DNA of 64,000 bases from positions 620,001-684,000 of the forward strand of contig NZ_JAFCLP010000002.1 of the NCBI RefSeq assembly GCF_018129405.1, written 5' to 3'. Shown in pieces: positions 63,405 to 64,000 of this stretch. Below the pieces are notes generated by a model that saw only the letters and a program-made list of their open reading frames with translations, was not told the origin of the DNA and did no database searches. The stretch's first letter is position 1. Every line of letters begins with the position of its first letter. Source of the DNA: Bradyrhizobium iriomotense (GTDB lineage: Bacteria > Pseudomonadota > Alphaproteobacteria > Rhizobiales > Xanthobacteraceae). Both the position numbers and the translations under genes were made by a program.

Positions 63405-63803
63405 TCACGAACACAGCGGAAGCAGCTTGTCGCGGGTCAGAGGGGCGAGCTTGACGGCTCCTGGCGAGGACGGATCGAGCCAGAGGATCTCCTCGATCTC
63501 GGCTCCCGGAGCGACCGGGTGCGCAATGACGATGCGGAAAATCTCCGCATCGACCTCCCGGCCCGGCTCATTCGCGGCAGGCGCCGTGTAGCGTCCAACG
63601 TAGCTCATCTCATCCGGATTGATATCGATGCCGAGTTCCTCCGACAGTTCGCGCCTCAGCGCGACTTGCGGATGCTCGCCGGCCTCGATCTTTCCGCCGG
63701 GTTGCATGAAGCTTTCGGTGGCCCGCTTCCTGACCAGCAAGACACGCCCATCGCTCCGGCTCATCAATGCAGCCGCTATCCGAATGGCATTTTGAGACGT
63801 CAT
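63405..63803 (-). CDS. NUDIX hydrolase (132 aa), MutT-like
   Basis: The Nudix box is exact: GGKIEAGEHPQVALRRELSE ELGI (G-x5-E-x7-R-E-L-x-E-E-L-G). The start from ATG 63803 (MTSQNAIRIAAALMSRSDGR) is preferred over GTG 63812. QPGGKIEAGE and WLDPSSPGAVKLAPLT suggest a small MutT-type enzyme that removes oxidised or non-canonical nucleotides. It is distinct from the long NUDIX gene at 37518. The next gene upstream on the same strand starts beyond the window. Confidence 0.94.
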   Translation of the reverse strand: MTSQNAIRIAAALMSRSDGRVLLVRKRATESFMQPGGKIEAGEHPQVALRRELSEELGIDINPDEMSYVGRYTAPAANEPGREVDAEIFRIVIAHPVAPGAEIEEILWLDPSSPGAVKLAPLTRDKLLPLCS

Positions 63804-63815
63804 TCCGTCCACACC

Positions 63816-64000
63816 TCAATCCGCAACCGCCACCGCCTCGATCTCGATCAGCCATTCCGGCGCAGCGAGCGCGGAGACGCCGACCAGCGTCGAGGCCGGC
63901 GGCTCCATGCCCTCGAAGAAGGCCGAGCGCGCTTTGCCGATGATGGGGCGCAGCTCCGGCTTGTAGTTCACGACGAAGGTCGTGATCTTGACGATGTTCG
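63816..64000 (-). CDS. RidA/YjgF-family protein, N-terminus outside the window
   Basis: The C-terminal ~60 codons read NIVKITTFVVNYKPELRPII, RSAFFEGMEPPASTLVGVSA and LAAPEWLIEIEAVAVAD, stop 63816-63818. P-A-S-T-L-V-G-V and the final I-E-I-E-A-V-A are the RidA signature. The gene starts beyond 64000. It may be co-transcribed with the NUDIX gene 12 bp downstream. Confidence 0.93.
   Translation of the reverse strand, partial: NIVKITTFVVNYKPELRPIIGKARSAFFEGMEPPASTLVGVSALAAPEWLIEIEAVAVAD

Overview
The window looks like chromosomal DNA of an alphaproteobacterium of the Bradyrhizobium/Nitrobacteraceae type. This rests on high GC, strong codon bias, a rhizobial Porin_2-family porin, the PleD-DivK pair, a FixK-like regulator with matching TTGAT-N4-ATCAA boxes, DUF1127 small proteins, and several short dispersed palindromic repeat families of the kind common in Bradyrhizobium intergenic DNA. 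The species cannot be fixed from the sequence alone.

Layout. 1-6.1 kb: a truncated Cys-type arylsulfatase, a decayed formylglycine-generating-enzyme gene, a large porin, tRNA-Ser(GCU), small unknown genes and a 30-residue Lys-rich histone-like peptide. 6.7-10.4 kb: a tightly coupled gatC-gatA-gatB operon with two small genes embedded between the gat genes. 10.6-20.2 kb: two nitronate monooxygenases with a divergent LysR gene, a secreted cyclase-family protein, ruvX, an AEC transporter, a CPBP protease, an AidB-like acyl-CoA dehydrogenase and a VanX-like dipeptidase. 20.3-28.4 kb: pyrB-pyrC-plsY, a patatin, an amidase, a DoxX protein and dprA. 28.4-31.7 kb: two HxlR regulators, each divergent from a redox enzyme (azoR, an SDR). 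31.9-41.6 kb: topA-rnr-DUF983-NUDIX, a phosphoesterase, a flavin monooxygenase and rpmG.

41.7-58.7 kb is accessory in character. It holds a 1361-codon protein that starts as a NarL/FixJ-type response regulator with a degenerate receiver and continues through a hydrophobic segment into an RTX-like domain and long tandem repeats. It also holds a FixK-like regulator, an arylamine N-acetyltransferase behind a FixK box, several hydrolases, two winged-helix/TPR regulators each divergent from a small (DUF1127 or DUF1127-like) gene, a duplicated tail of an MFS gene, and an MFS/TetR pair with a perfect operator palindrome. 58.7-64 kb returns to conserved genes: pleD, divK, a DUF3572 gene overlapping dinB, an ACT-domain gene, a small NUDIX gene and a partial RidA.

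Core genes group in functional units: charging of tRNA-Gln/Asn (gat), pyrimidine synthesis (pyrBC), DNA topology, RNA decay, uptake or repair (topA, rnr, dprA, ruvX, dinB) and cell-cycle signalling (pleD, divK). The most unusual objects are the membrane-tethered-looking LuxR/RTX repeat protein at 41705-45790, the duplicated regulator/small-protein modules at 50.6-54.9 kb, and the broken sulfatase-maturation gene beside an intact-looking sulfatase.
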